Source: Adiantum capillus-veneris (taxonomy: Eukaryota > Streptophyta > Polypodiopsida > Polypodiales > Pteridaceae). Taken from it: a stretch of DNA of 64,000 nt. The notes below the pieces were generated by a model. The model was given only the letters and a program-made list of their open reading frames with translations, searched no databases and was not told the DNA's origin. Numbering within the stretch: the first letter of the stretch is position 1; every line of letters starts with the position of its first letter. Position numbers and translations under genes: made by a program. Below, piece after piece: positions 35,397 through 47,868 of the stretch. Where the stretch lies: contig CM043964.1 in the NCBI GenBank assembly GCA_014529385.2, forward strand, positions 135,752,420 through 135,816,419. The letters run 5' to 3'.

Positions 35397-36900
35397 TTGC
35401 CGGGAATCTCCAGGGATGCTATTGTTTCATCCCTTGCCATGCTAGAGGAGTAAAACTTTGATAGCAAGCAGCTCACAGGCCTTGAACTCGCGCAGGCCAG
35501 CTTACACAACGTGACAGTTGGTCTAGCCAACTTACATTGAAGCGGCTAGTGCTCACAAAGCGTTCTTTACATATAAAAAAAGAGATCTATATGCTAGGGT
35601 GCTGCCTACCCCGCCATCTGCCTCTACGTACACGTCCCTCGCTCACGGCCTCTGGTCCGCCTATTGCATTGCTCGATATCTCTTAGGTCAAAATCACAGA
35701 TTTGTCCCACTTTTTGAACTTGTATTAGATGTTTATCCCTTAAAAAAGTCACCTGCCAAGTTTCATGAAATTTGGTTCAGTTTTCGATTTCTTGGGCCAA
35801 GTTTTGTGTCTATTTCTGGATTTCAGTGCAACCTAGATTGAAATGACAACTTATAAGTCCAAATGGCTTCAAGCTTGAATGAGTATCTCCTTGCACTATA
35901 TTATAGGCTATGGTATGGTCATTGAGTAAGAAGTTTTTGCTTTTAGGGCAAGGGATATCAATCGTGATTAATACCTTTTTGACCAGAATCACACTTTTTT
36001 CTACTTTTGGTGACATAGAATTTCAAAACAAAGAGTTTTAAAGCATGTCTCAAGCTCTTGCCCAGTTTGGATTCAATTTGAATCCTCACCTGTTCATTTT
36101 TTGTTGTCAAGGTAAAGATGTTGTCAGTATAAAACTTCACACTTAATTGAACTCCAAATCCTTATACTTCTTGCAAAAAGATTTGGTCTTTACTTGGTAT
36201 GGTGTCGATGGTGTTGAACGGTTACTTCCTTGGACTATAGATGAACTTTTTTTATCTTTTGACATCATTCAGGTTTCAAATAAAGCATTCCAAAAGCTTT
36301 TGGCAAGAAAAACTTAAATAAAGAATAAACCACCATAGAGATAATAATCTATGTTTTGTTCAAACTTTAAAATCTTATCCTAAAGTTGTTTTTTGGCTTA
36401 CCAAAGCTTTCCTATGGCTTTTCCAAGATCAGTTATGATCTAAATTGTTGGTCTTTTTGGTTCTCCTAGCTTAATGGTGATATTTCAGTCCGGAAATCTC
36501 TAAAATTCCCCAAGATGACTCACTGATGACACCTCATGTGGTGAGATAGGTCAAAAATCCACCTGGATATCTACTTACCCTACTCCTAGTCAAATCGGCA
36601 ATAGGTAGTGGAAAGTGTCCACTAACATTGAGTTTTTTCTTGTTTTTCATAATGAAATGAGCATCAACCTTTAGGCTCTCACATAGTCTAATGCATCAAC
36701 CACTCAAAGACATCTTAATCTAAGCCTAGAATGTTCTCGAAGAGTACAACTATTCCCAAGACACCTCTACATAGCTGAAGTAGACACACCTCAACCGTGC
36801 AATTTTTAAACAAAGATTTTTTACTCTAGGTGAACCAAGAGGAAGTTCTTGGACAATGTTACTAAAACTTTGAGGTTTTCTCTAGTTTAGATTACCTTGT
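35397..36900 (-). other. Non-coding interior of LARD-1
   Basis: Minus-strand sequence leftwards from the primer site aligns in patches with the LARD-2 interior right of 56913: a GGTTCACCTAGAGTAA block, a GTGGACACTTTCCAC block and a GGAGTAGGGTAAGTAGA block occur in the same order. A degraded version of the LARD-2 palindrome (GTATTAATCACGATTGATA) is at about 35955-35980. No protein motif is seen. The left end of LARD-1 was not found; the segmental duplication begins at 35396. Confidence 0.65.
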
Positions 36901-36917
36901 CCCTAGCAATGGCGCCA
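36901..36917 (-). other. Primer-binding site, tRNA-Asp type (LARD-1)
   Basis: Minus strand TGGCGCCATTGCTAGGG, close to the common plant Ty3 primer complement TGGCGCCGTTGCCGGGG, three bases from the LTR. Confidence 0.8.
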
Positions 36918-36920
36918 AAA

Positions 36921-37832
36921 TGTTGAGCCCTTTGCTTTCCAAGCCAAGCTATCTTATCATAGAGATAGCGAGAATGTCATACCATGGGACGGAGCTGATT
37001 TGACTAGTGCATGGAGGCTACAAGAGATTGTGAGTCTCTTGGAAAACACATTCAATCCCTACTTACTCAAAACTATCTTATTGTAGAGATAGCGAGAATG
37101 TCAAACCATGGGATGGAGTTCATCTGACTAGTGCATGGAGGCTACAAGAGATTGTCAATCTCTTGGAAAACATATTCAATCCCTACTTACTCAAAACAAC
37201 ACTTGATCGCATGTCAGGCAGCAAAAACTAGTTACAACACCGGAAAGAAATCTCATCATTTCACCAAGCAAATGAAGTCCAAACGCAACCAAACTTATAG
37301 ATAGGATAGGAAAACACTAAAGGAGAGTGTCTAAGGTTTCAAATCCCATTTTTGACAAATTTCCAAAATTGCGATTAATACCTGCAAGGCAAATTTGACC
37401 TAACTATTTTCAGTCCCAAATGCACCTATTAGCTTAGCAATGATGCCCCAACACCCCTCCTATGCATAAAATGTATTTTCGATTATGTAATGTTAGTTAT
37501 GAAAATATTTAGAAGGAGGTTAGACATAGTACATTGGTGACATGTAGAGCTTTCACCTACGAATGCAATAGAAGTAACGACACTCCAAACATACCATCTG
37601 TGAGAGAGTTATGCGCTTCAGAAGAAAGAGGGAGAATACATAGAGCTCCTATAAACACGTGTAGCTTTATTATCCAAAATGAGCTTGCAAAAATAATATA
37701 AAATTTGACTTTTATATCTTGCCATATGGTTTTAGGTCATAAATAAAGAGATGTGCCACTCTCTTTCAGTCCAAGGATTAAGAAATGCAATCTAAAAGCT
37801 TATAGCCCCACTAGGTCTAGCTCATAATTACA
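36921..37832 (-). repeat. LTR of LARD-1 (5' LTR, minus strand)
   Basis: Plus-strand ends TGTTGAG and AATTACA (TG...CA form). Its reverse complement aligns with the split LARD-2 LTR (39006-39453 plus 56508-56892) in shared blocks: a TATAAAAGTCAA promoter region (37705-37716 here), a GCATAGG.GGGGT...GGGGCATCATTGCTAAGC block (37427-37472 here) and a CCATGGGACG/GGCTACAAGAG block. The outer end at 37832 is less certain than the inner one. Confidence 0.75.
36949..37196 (-). repeat. Two-unit tandem repeat, period 124 bp, inside LARD-1 LTR
   Basis: CTATCTTAT begins at 36949 and 37073, each followed by a nearly identical 124-bp unit that ends in CTACTTACTCAAAAC. LARD-2 has one unit at this place. Confidence 0.9.
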
Positions 37833-39005
<1,173 letters not shown>

Positions 39006-39453
39006 TGTAACGTCTTACAGGCTCAGTAAGAGTTCCAAGATGTAAAACACAGGTCAATTAGTGTACGTGAGTTGCAGATACAATAAGTGTGGAGCCTCAA
39101 AGGTCTTGGGTGTCTGACATTACACATTTTATACCTTGGCTAAGGTATAAAAGTCAACTTTGAAATGTTTATTATTAAGTTTTGAATAATGAAATACACA
39201 GCGTGAGCTAATGACGCTCACTTCTCTCCTTCTCGTGCCTCCTACTCCCTCCCTGGTTGTCACATTGCATTCATGTTTGTTGCATTGCAACCACAGGTAA
39301 GAGCTCTACGTATTGAGGTAAGCACTTCACAGTATTTTGTAGATTTTGTCATCGCCAATAATTTCATCATAAGTAGGAATTTACACTTCAAAATAAAAAA
39401 CTAAGCATAGGTGGGGTATGGGGCATCATTGCTAAGCATTTAGATGCATTTTG
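39006..39453 (+). repeat. LARD-2 5' LTR, left half (split by element D)
   Basis: Starts TGTAACGTC and includes a TATAAAA box (39146-39152). The last 50 bases match the reverse complement of 37425-37475 in LARD-1. The rest of this LTR continues at 56508 across a 17-kb insertion. Confidence 0.75.
39146..39152 (+). promoter_or_regulatory. TATA box of the LARD-2 LTR
   Basis: TATAAAAGTCAA is conserved in the opposite-facing LARD-1 LTR (TATAAAAGTCAAA on its minus strand near 37710), which supports a real promoter element. Confidence 0.6.
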
Positions 39454-40196
39454 TGTAATGTAAGTGGCCTATGAACTTTGAGAATAGCGGAATTCAAAGA
39501 ACTAGAGTGAGTATTTTTGTGAGATTACTTTGAGAACTTGGAGGTGAGCTTAATTGATGGTAGCAACATAAACATAGTACTTAATTAACTTGGCATGAGC
39601 AATAATTTTGCAAGAGAGAGAGTATTAGAGAACATGACAACAGATGAGGACCGGATTTACTTGGAGCCGCTCCCCCCTCCAAAAGGAATTTGTATTATAT
39701 ATTCTCCCATCAAGAGAGACTTTGTTACAATACAATCTTTGTGTTCCTTGTGACCTTGGTGATGCTATGAAGATGGAAAGATTCATGCATCAAGAGCGTA
39801 ACATAAACTTTGCAAAAAGCATTAATTATCCCAAGCCTCAGTCCCAAGGCCTCAAACACCTTCGAGGGTGGAGAGAGCTTGCGGGGAATGAGGGTAGGGA
39901 AGAGGAAGAAGAAACATTCCATAGGAGAAAGAAATATATTCTCACTTATCATCACTCTTCTTGCTTAGCATAACATAGTAGCATAATAATGAAGATGAAG
40001 AAGATATAAAGCTTAAGCATTGAAGCATGGCTCTTGGTTGGATTTGCATTCCATAGCCAAGAGTGTTGGTGTAGGCTCTCCACTTCTCAACAAACTTGCA
40101 TAAGGAGATTGAGCTCTTGCATTTTTCACTCCACACAATGAGAGAATGTGTGTGTATGTGTGTGGGAGAGTATACCCCCCCTCTCATGCTTGGTCC

Positions 40197-40237
<41 letters not shown>
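39454..40237 (-). repeat. Left LTR of element D (truncated at a CT microsatellite)
   Basis: Starts TGTAATGTAAG and follows 55273-55834 closely as far as the CT microsatellite (40199-40237). After it the sequence switches to CACTA transposase, whereas the right LTR continues for another 670 bases. Confidence 0.85.
40199..40237 (+). repeat. (CT)n microsatellite at the LTR/CACTA junction
   Basis: About 19 CT units, at the same LTR position as the microsatellite at 55801-55834. Confidence 0.95.
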
Positions 40238-40241
<4 letters not shown>

Positions 40242-42220
40242 CCCGAGGCCCCATGCGAGGTGTGGCCGAAGGAGGGAGCCTCCTTATGGCCCTCATGTCC
40301 TCTCTAGCCCCCAATGAATCTTTCTTGCCTACTATGTGATCCCATATAGCTTGCCCAACATTTTTGAACACATGCATTGGATCCAATAGGTGTTGGATTT
40401 TTAATGAAGCCCAATAGGGTAGTGATAAGAAAATAGAGTACCTAGACATACCCCTAGGTGGATCATTGGGAGGAGGCAATGTGTTGTGATGCTCGTTCCA
40501 ATGTCTTGCCCAATCGGCCATGGTCCAATGGAGTGGCTCCATCCCATTGCACGGTGGAGCATAAGATGGATGTGTGGGCGGCAAGAAGCGATGGTTATTG
40601 GGGTAGATCACCTTACCAAGTAGAGCGGGTATCTCTATCACGAGTGAGGGTCCACAAGTTGGGCATGCCCTATGTCCAGATGTCGATAGTCCTACAAAAA
40701 CAAAAGACATAACCGCATATAAGTGACCAATGCAAAGACATTAAAGAGCGTCACAAAGTATAAGCTTACCAGAAATCTCTCCAAGCCCGGGGTAATCATG
40801 CATGGTCCACATGAGAATGCACTTGATCATTGTGCATCGATCACGAAGTGGTCTTGATACATCAAAAACATCTATGCCGTTCCATAGCTCTTGAAGCTCT
40901 TCAATCAAAGGTGCTAAATATACATCCATGTTCTTCACCTTGTGTTTTCCTGGGACTAGAAGAGAGAGCAAAATGTTCCCCTTCTTGGTTGACTCCCTTG
41001 GTGGAATGTTGTAGTTCACAACAACCACTGGCCAAGTACTCCATGAGGTAGACCGATGCCCAAATGGGTTTACTCCATCCTAGCCAGACCAAGCCTCAAG
41101 TGACGAGGCTCTTCTCTAAACTCCGGCCATGTCTGCTCAATGTGTTGCCATGCCGGCGAGTCAGCCGGCACTCTCATAACCCCATCGGTGGAGCGATTTG
41201 TCATATGCCATGTAAGAAGCTCACTTGTTCCTTTGGTGTTGAACATGTGCTTGATGCGGGGAATGAGGGGGAAATGACGAAGAACCTTGCGAGGTATTGT
41301 GGTTCCTTGCATTCCCTCTTTGTACCTTGATTCTCCACACTCGGGGCAAGCATCAAGCCTTGCATATTCATTGCGGAATAGCACGCAATCATTGACACAT
41401 GAATGTATGTGATCATAGTCCATCCCAAGCCCTGTCACCACCTGTCGTGCCTTCCTTTGATTTTTTGGAAGATGATTGCCTTTAGGCATCATCTTGCCTA
41501 ATAGCCTATGACATAATTAAAGAACACTCGTTATTGCATATAACCACGAAAAAAAATCACAACTAACACTTATTACACTTAAACGTACCTCAATAGTGCA
41601 TCCACCCCTGCATTGCTCCATCCAAACATTGCTTGAATATTCAAGATCTCAAGAGACGCTCGTAATATCGAGTAGGAGCATCCCTCGTAAAGAGCGGTGT
41701 GTGCTGCATCTAGCAATGAATCTTTGGTTTTTTGGGCGGCTTCTTCACATGCACACTCAGGCTCACACTCATTCGCTGCCTCACGTGCAAGAAGATCCTC
41801 AACCATATTGTGCAAATGATCATCCTCCACCTCCATGTGGGGCGGGGTGGTGGGGAGGTCTCCATATGTGGTGGATGTAGGATGCGCATGCGCTCGTGTG
41901 GACCCACCCACATCGGACGGCGGGTGTGGCCCCCCTCACATGACTGCTTCCTAGCACATGCTCCTCCCGCCCTCCGCCCCCGATCACACTCCAATGGGGA
42001 GCGATATCAATGGATGCCAAAACCCTCGGATCGCTAGTTTCCATTCGAGCGCGTTTTCTCGGATCGTCCCATAGCCCATAATCATCCACGTGAGCCAATC
42101 ATATACGCCGAAGCCGTGCAATTGCACGCTTACATCGCGTACATGGGTATGGTAATCGCTCGCTCAACCATCGAGTTCGTTCCGCGCCAACCGACGGACC
42201 CACATCATCCCAATCGTCCT
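40238..42220 (-). pseudogene. tnp2: CACTA tnp2 transposase, N-terminal two thirds (broken)
   Basis: Minus strand; the transposase that binds and moves En/Spm-type DNA elements. Recognisable blocks: a Cys-containing N-terminal region (YPCTRCKRAIARL near 42150), a segment ending in LNIQAMFGWSNAGVDALLR (41911-41579), then PKGNHLPKN, GLGMDYDHIHSC.NDC, CPECGESRYK and HFPLIPRIKHMF (41492-41070), WPVVVVNYNIPP with DVYLAPLIEELQELW (41028-40770), and HRACPTCGPSL, FLPPTHP, LDPMHVFKNVG (40690-40330). Splice-like junctions: GTACGT/TTAG around 41576/41507 and GTAAGC/TTGTAG around 40768/40696. A one-base frameshift lies near 41085. The C-terminal third is absent: coding ends at the CT microsatellite at 40237. 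Confidence 0.88.
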
Positions 42221-42835
42221 GCACACACGACCACACACTAAATAAGAAAAAATTAAATAAGAAAAAGAAAAATCAAGAATGTTGGTACTGACATGACTGA
42301 CACTCATTAAAGATAGAGGGGAGGTGGGTACAAGAGGTCATGCAATCGGCATAACCTTAATGTCTCATCAGAAGTTTTTGCGGTAATACTAGCAGTAATA
42401 CCAGCGGTAACAGGCGCGGTAATACTCGCGGTAAAATCCCAAGCAAATTTTTTTATATAAAGGGGGCACGTAGTAAAGGGGGCACCAACGTGCCCCCGCA
42501 AAATTGAATGCCAAAAATTCAAAAACGACCTCCTCTTCTGTGTGGGCCTGTTTCCCTCTCCATCTCCAAGCTCTCTCTCCTTCTCCCTCTCCATCTCCAA
42601 CCTCTATTACTCTCTTCATCTCCATCCCCACCATATCCAAGTGATCGAGGTCACGAATGTAAGTGCTCAAACTCTCTCTCTTTCTTCTCGTTCTTCTACA
42701 CACACACACAAACACATACACACATGCACACACACACAATATGCATACACATTGCGCACACACACACATGCACTAACATGCACACATACATTGTACACAC
42801 CCGCACACACACACACAATTTTGTGCACAATCACA
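42221..42835. other. CACTA subterminal-like repeats and CA-rich spacer
   Basis: Clustered GCGGTAATAC-type repeats at 42379-42435 resemble the repeats near the right CACTA end (46545-46730), as expected for subterminal transposase-binding repeats. A CA-rich microsatellite follows at 42698-42830. Confidence 0.55.
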
Positions 42836-44350
42836 CACTAATGCTTGCATTAGTGTGTGCATGCATTATACACACACTAATGACCGCATTAGTGCGTGCA
42901 TGCGTTACAAGCACACACTAATGCTTGCATTAGTGTGTTCTTGTGCATGCATTAGTGTGTTTATGTGCATGCATTATACACACACACTAATGCAAGCATT
43001 AGTGTGTGCATGCATTAGTTAGTTTTTACACACTATTTTGTGCACAAATTACACACTAATGCCCGTATTAGTGTGTGCATGCATTATACACACACGCATT
43101 AGTTAGTTTCTACACACTAATTTGTGTCCAAACACACACTAATGCAAGCATTAGTGTGTGCATGCATTATACACACACTAATGCTTGCATTAGTGTGTGA
43201 TTGTGCACAAATTAGTGTGTTTTCACACACTATTTTGTGCACAATGCATGCATTATACACACACACACACTAATGCAAGCATTAGTGTGTGCATGCATTA
43301 GTTTGTTTCCACACACTAATTTGTGCCCAAGCACACACTAATGCAAGCGTTAGTGTGTGCATACCTCTCTAGCACACACTAATGCTTGCATTAGTGTGTG
43401 CTTGTGCACTAATTAGTGTGTTTTCACACACTATTTTAGGCACAATGCATGCATTATACACACACACACACACAAATGCAAGCATTAGTGTGTGCATGCA
43501 TTAGTGTGTTTCCACACACTAATTTGTGCCCAAACACACACTAGCACACACCTCTCTAGCACACACTAATGCTTGCATTAGTGTGTGCTTGTGCACTAAT
43601 TAGTGTGTTTTCATACACTATTTTAGGCACAATGCATGCATTATACACACACACACACTAATGCAAGCAGTAGTGTGTGCATGCATTAGTGTGTTTCCAC
43701 ACACTAATTTGTGTCCAAGCACACACTAATGCAAGCGTTAGTGTGTGCATACCTCTCTAGCACACACTAATGTTTGCATTAGTGTGTGCTTGTGCACTAA
43801 TTAGTGTGTTTTCACACACTTTTTTAGGCACAATGCATGCATTATACACACACACACTAATGCTTGCATTAATGTGTGATTGTGCACAAATTAGTGTGTT
43901 TGCACACACTAATTTGTGCACAATCTACACACTAATGCATGCACAAGCACACACTATTGTGAGCATTGGTGTGTGGTAGAGAGGTATGCACACACTAATG
44001 CTTGCATTAGTGTGTGCTTGTGCACTAATTAGTGTGTGAAAACACACCAATGCATTAGGGTGTGTGTGCATGCATTGGTGTGTTTTCACACACTAATTAG
44101 TGCACAAGCACACACTAATGTAAGCATTAGTGTGTGCATGCGTTAGAAGCACACACTAACGCTTGCATTAGTGTGTGCTTGTGCACTAATTAGTGTGTGA
44201 AAACACACCAATGCATTAGGGTGTGTGTGCATGCATTGGTGTGTTTTCACACACTAATTAGTGCACAAGCACACACTAATGCGAGCATTAGTGTGTGCAT
44301 GCGTTACAAGCACACACTAACGCTTGCATTAGTGTGTGCTTGGGCATGCA
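42836..44350. repeat. Palindromic minisatellite array, about 1.5 kb
   Basis: Dozens of copies of a near-perfect palindrome: CACACACTAATGC and its reverse complement GCATTAGTGTGTG separated by two bases (TT or AA), alternating with GCATGCATTATACACAC, CACTAATTAGTG and TTTTCACACACTA segments. Higher-order periods are visible: about 187-201 bp (CCTCTCTAGC at 43364, 43551, 43752) and about 160 bp (43991, 44151, 44310). Both strands are rich in alternating purine-pyrimidine. No coding motif. Confidence 0.95.
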
Positions 44351-44730
44351 TTAGTATACCAAAACATACCTCCATTAGCATTAACATACCAAAAGATACC
44401 TCCATGTGGGTGTGCGATGAAGTTGATTGAGACCCCAATGGTCACTGAGACGACCAACGTTAGATTAAGGTCCAACACACACACACACTATATTAATTTC
44501 TTTGCCACACACTAACGCACACACACAATAGATTAATTAGAAGCACACACACACACACTCTAAATGGATGCAAAAAAAATAAGCACATAAACCATTTCTT
44601 AAATAGGAGATAAAAGGAATCCTATGCAGGGAGGAATCCTATGCAAGGAAGAATCCTATGCAATAAAGAATCTCACTTTGACTAGAATCCAATGTTAATT
44701 AGGGTCCCTTGTTTTGTGAAATTGTAGGAT
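44351..44730 (+). other. Spacer upstream of the CACTA second gene
   Basis: Contains CA-rich stretches and three copies of GAATCCTATGCA within 44617-44665. No other signal recognised. Confidence 0.5.
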
Positions 44731-46175
44731 ATGGCATCCTCTTCTACGATCGGCTATCGATCCATAGAGGACTTTCTCGCCGAGGGCCTCTCTTACGAGG
44801 ACGCTTGTGATGCTTACTACTCACAGTCTTCCTCCCACAAATCACAATCCACCTTCGGCTTTCGATGGTTCCGAGATGTAGTACATGACCCCAACCTCGA
44901 GAGGGCATACCGCGCCCAGGCAGAGTGGCTATCCTCGTAGCAGAGTCTTCGAGGGCGGTACACACCAGCATAGTTGGCTGCCTATGGGCTCTCACCACTT
45001 GCGACACCGGGCGTCGGCACTCCGAGCGTGCAGAGTGTGCCTCCCAGTGGGCCTCCCTCCACCTTACCCTCAACTTTCCCGTCACCCGCAGCTCCCTCCA
45101 CCTTGCATTCGCAGCGATCCATGCCCGCACCGTTGAGTTATCCGTCGCCTACACCACCCAGCGGTTCGGGCTTGGGCCAACGCTCTTCGGGTGGCCAGCG
45201 CTCTTCCCGTAGTGGTGGCTCACCCTCTCGTCGAGGTAGTGGCTCGTACTGCTTTGGTGGTGGAGGGGGCAGTGCTACAGATTCACCTCCTCTTACACCC
45301 CGACCTCCTCGCTCACCCCTTGGAGCTCCACATGAGGATGAGGACCGCGATGTGCCCGCCCAAGACGCTCGTGGCTACTACTATTATATACATCGAGGGG
45401 GGCAGGTGGATCTAGGTTCCTCTTTGGGGAGGACATTTTGAGGGCACCTTAATCAGCTGATCCACTCGACATACCAAGATTGCTTTAAATCTTTCAAAGA
45501 TCAGGACCCAGGCGACTTGACGTACATTCACACGACATTGCTCATGCGGTTCCCTAATCCACAAGTGGAAGAGTTCTCCAGGCAGTGGCTTGAGGAATAC
45601 ATCAAGAATTTCTTGAAAAATAAGAAGTCTAGTGTGCGGAGGGTGGCAAAGCGAACATTTGAATATGAGGGTCACAACTATCACCTTGGAAATGTTCACG
45701 GCGAGGAGTGGGAGAAAGCCCAGGGCGAGCTGGAGGACAAGAGAGCGGCAAGTGCTAGGGCGCACACTCGGTAGGTGGAGGCGAGGGCGCAGCAAATGCC
45801 CACGCACTACGGCTCGGGCAGAAAAGCAGCATGGAAAGATAAATTTGTGAGTGTGCGTATTTTCATTTGAATTGATTTAATTGTGGTAATAAGGTTAGGT
45901 TTGTGATATTTTTTAATTGATATACAACAAAATATTACTATGACCCGTCCAAGCTGAGAGATCCACAGATACATGGTGCTGGCTGTATGAAAACAACAAA
46001 TCAATCGTGAAGAATTTGAAAATGCATGTCGTACACTACAGCCTGTAAGTGTGATTTTTTAAAAAAAAATCATTGCATGCAGCTTTATGTATCCATTTGT
46101 ATTAATTAAAGGTTTCGTTGTTTTTTTCTTTTCCAGAGTCAAGGAGTCCCTCGAGAGTTCCCAGGATCCGAGTAG
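44731..46175 (+). pseudogene. Second CACTA gene (plant transposase-24-like), broken
   Basis: From the ATG at 44731 one frame runs to 45846 with only four stops: TAG 44938, TAG 44971, TGA 45439 and TAG 45772. The N-terminal part reads YRSIEDFLAEGLSYEDACDA. The middle is Pro/Ser/Gly-rich low complexity. The C-terminal part is charged (FPNPQVEEFSRQWLEEYIKN, then RRVAKRTFEYEG). A consensus donor GTGAGT follows at 45847, a donor GTAAGTG at about 46048 and an acceptor TTTTCCAG at 46129-46136, leading to a short last exon ending TAG at 46173-46175. Middle exon borders are unclear. Such an ORF beside tnp2 is typical of CACTA elements, but here it points away from tnp2. The family call is by layout and composition. 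Confidence 0.6.
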
Positions 46176-46206
46176 CTCAATCCTCCAAGTGTTTTGGGGC
46201 CCGCGC

Positions 46207-46413
46207 GTCTTCTTTTCGCCACAGTTGTATAGCCCCCATGTATCGCCTATTTGGGCAATTTTGTAATATCCAATATAATTAAACACTTGATTTTGGCCCA
46301 AAGTCTTCTTTTGGCCACAGTTGTATAGCCGCCATGCATCGCCTATTTGGGCAATTTTGTAATGAACAGTTTCTCCAATATAATTAAACATTTGATTTTG
46401 GTCCAAAGTTTTG
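46207..46413 (+). repeat. Two-unit tandem repeat downstream of the CACTA second gene
   Basis: GTCTTCTTTT.GCCACAG starts at 46207 and 46303; both units carry ATCGCCTATTTGGGCAATTT and AATATAATTAAACA. The second unit has an extra GAACAGTTTCTC insert. Confidence 0.85.
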
Positions 46414-46455
46414 GTGCAATGAAATTGTTGTTTTTTTATTTATTAAATGTATAGG

Positions 46456-46522
46456 AAAAAAAGGCAAATGACCATTTGGATGGGTCCTACGAATGACCAT
46501 CCAAATGGTCATCTGCTTTTTT
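46456..46522. repeat. Long hairpin near the CACTA right end
   Basis: Arms of about 27 bases containing the exact complement pair ATGACCATTTGGATGG / CCATCCAAATGGTCAT, flanked by A7 and T7, with a loop of about 14 bases. Confidence 0.9.
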
Positions 46523-46544
46523 TAAAAAATACTCGCATGTGCGG

Positions 46545-46746
46545 TAATGGTCGTGGTAATACTGGCGGTAAATACGGCGAAAATAAACACGGAAATGTAG
46601 CCGGGCCGATTACCGCGTGCATTGCTGAAGGACCATTACTGCGAGTATTGACTCCAGCATTTCCGCTCCTGAGATTTTTTGACTTGAAATTTTCCTTTGT
46701 TTTTGTGCGTCTATCTGAGCGGTAATGTGCTCCAAATGTCATAGTG
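46545..46746. mobile_element. Right end of a CACTA element (subterminal repeats and TIR)
   Basis: Reads outward from the right as CACTATGACATTTGGAGC, i.e. the CACTA start, preceded inside by many GCGGTAAT / ATTACCGC repeats in both orientations. It ends at 46746, exactly where chromovirus element 4 sequence starts (CAGCAGCC, homologous to 17931-17938). A left partner TIR was not found. Confidence 0.75.
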
Positions 46747-46766
46747 GCAGCAGCCTTTTGCCTTTG

Positions 46767-47666
46767 CTATGAGATAGAGATAGCATCCTTAATCTTTTGG
46801 AAAGATTCTTGTAGGTCTCGGCTATACTCATCTGCAGCTAAGATCTTCACGTGTATCTTAAGTAGCAGGGGACTTTTTAATCTTCCCTCAATTACCTCAA
46901 AAGGTGCTTTTCCCATGGAAGTATGTACAATATTATTGTAGGCATACTTCACCAAGGGTAAGTACTTCTCCCATTGGGATCTTTGATCTACTTCCGTTAC
47001 ATAGGCTTTTAGTAGATCAAGGATTTTTAGGTTAGCTATTTCACTTTGGCCATCCGTTTGTGGGTGATAGGCCGAAGAGAAGTTTAGCCTTGTCCCTAAA
47101 TTCTCAAAGAGACCTTTCCAGACATTACTGGTCATTCTAGGATCTCTATTCAACACTATGGACATTGGCAAGCCATGGTACTTGAAGATTTGTGAAATGA
47201 AGAGGGTAGCCATTTGATGGGCTTTGAAAGTATTTTTGACAGGTATAACATGAGCTTGTTTACTGAACCTGTTTACTATCGTCCATATTCCCGTATTCCC
47301 ATGGATAGACTTAGGAAATCCAAAGATAAAATCCATGGATATGCTCTCCCATGGTGAATTAGGGATTGGCAAAGGTTGAAGCAATCCGGGTTGCTTCCCT
47401 CCATCAAAGTTCGTCTTTTGGCATACCACACAGTTAGAAACATACTCTTGTATGTTTGCTTTCATGGTAGGCCAATAGAAATATGTTTCAATCCCCTTTA
47501 GGGTAGACTGAATCCCTCTATCCCCCGCATAAGGAGTAGCATGAGATTCATACATTACTTTCTCACGGAGTGAGCTAGTAACGCATAGTCTGTTTCCATA
47601 GAGAAGATAACCATCTTGTAAAGTAAATGGTTCCTCTTTCTTCCCTAGTGCAAGGGCTGAAATCAC
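46767..47666 (-). pseudogene. Chromovirus integrase (element 4)
   Basis: 300 residues in one open frame. Zinc-binding part (HATPYAGDRGIQST, CVVCQKT), core first Asp in SMDFIFGFP, second Asp position reads LNRDPR where A keeps SDRDPR (catalytic Asp to Asn), Glu in AYHPQTDGQSE. It is cut at 46746 by the CACTA end, so the GPY module and chromodomain are missing. Compared with interior B it has no 34-bp repeat and keeps the frame. Confidence 0.88.
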
Positions 47667-47868
47667 ATCTCTTTAAATCGGGATCAATAGCATACTCATC
47701 TATCATAGAAGATAGATCATTGTGAGTTGCTATCGAAACCGCATTCACTCTCGACTGTCTTGAGAGTGTATCAGCTACTTGATTATGCTTTCTAGCAATG
47801 TGAGCAATATGAAAATGAAATTGAAAAATAAAAATTTCCTACCTCATTTGTTTGTCAAAGAGCTTGGT

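Noticed and set aside
40126-40300. A transposase frame that continues into an Arg-Glu repeat and an LTR-encoded tail
   Set aside because: The tail is the CT microsatellite and LTR read through by chance; only the part above 40238 is transposase.
42290-42320. A left CACTA terminus (GACACTCATTAAAG)
   Set aside because: Only CACT matches; the right end requires CACTATGACATTTGG, and the adjoining bases do not fit.
42836-44350. CRISPR-like array of short repeats
   Set aside because: The repeats are palindromic and abut or interleave without unique spacers of constant length, in a plant transposon context. It is a minisatellite.
44744-45130. Minus-strand open frame opposite the second CACTA gene
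   Set aside because: No recognised motif, and the plus-strand frame has a plausible start, composition and splice sites.
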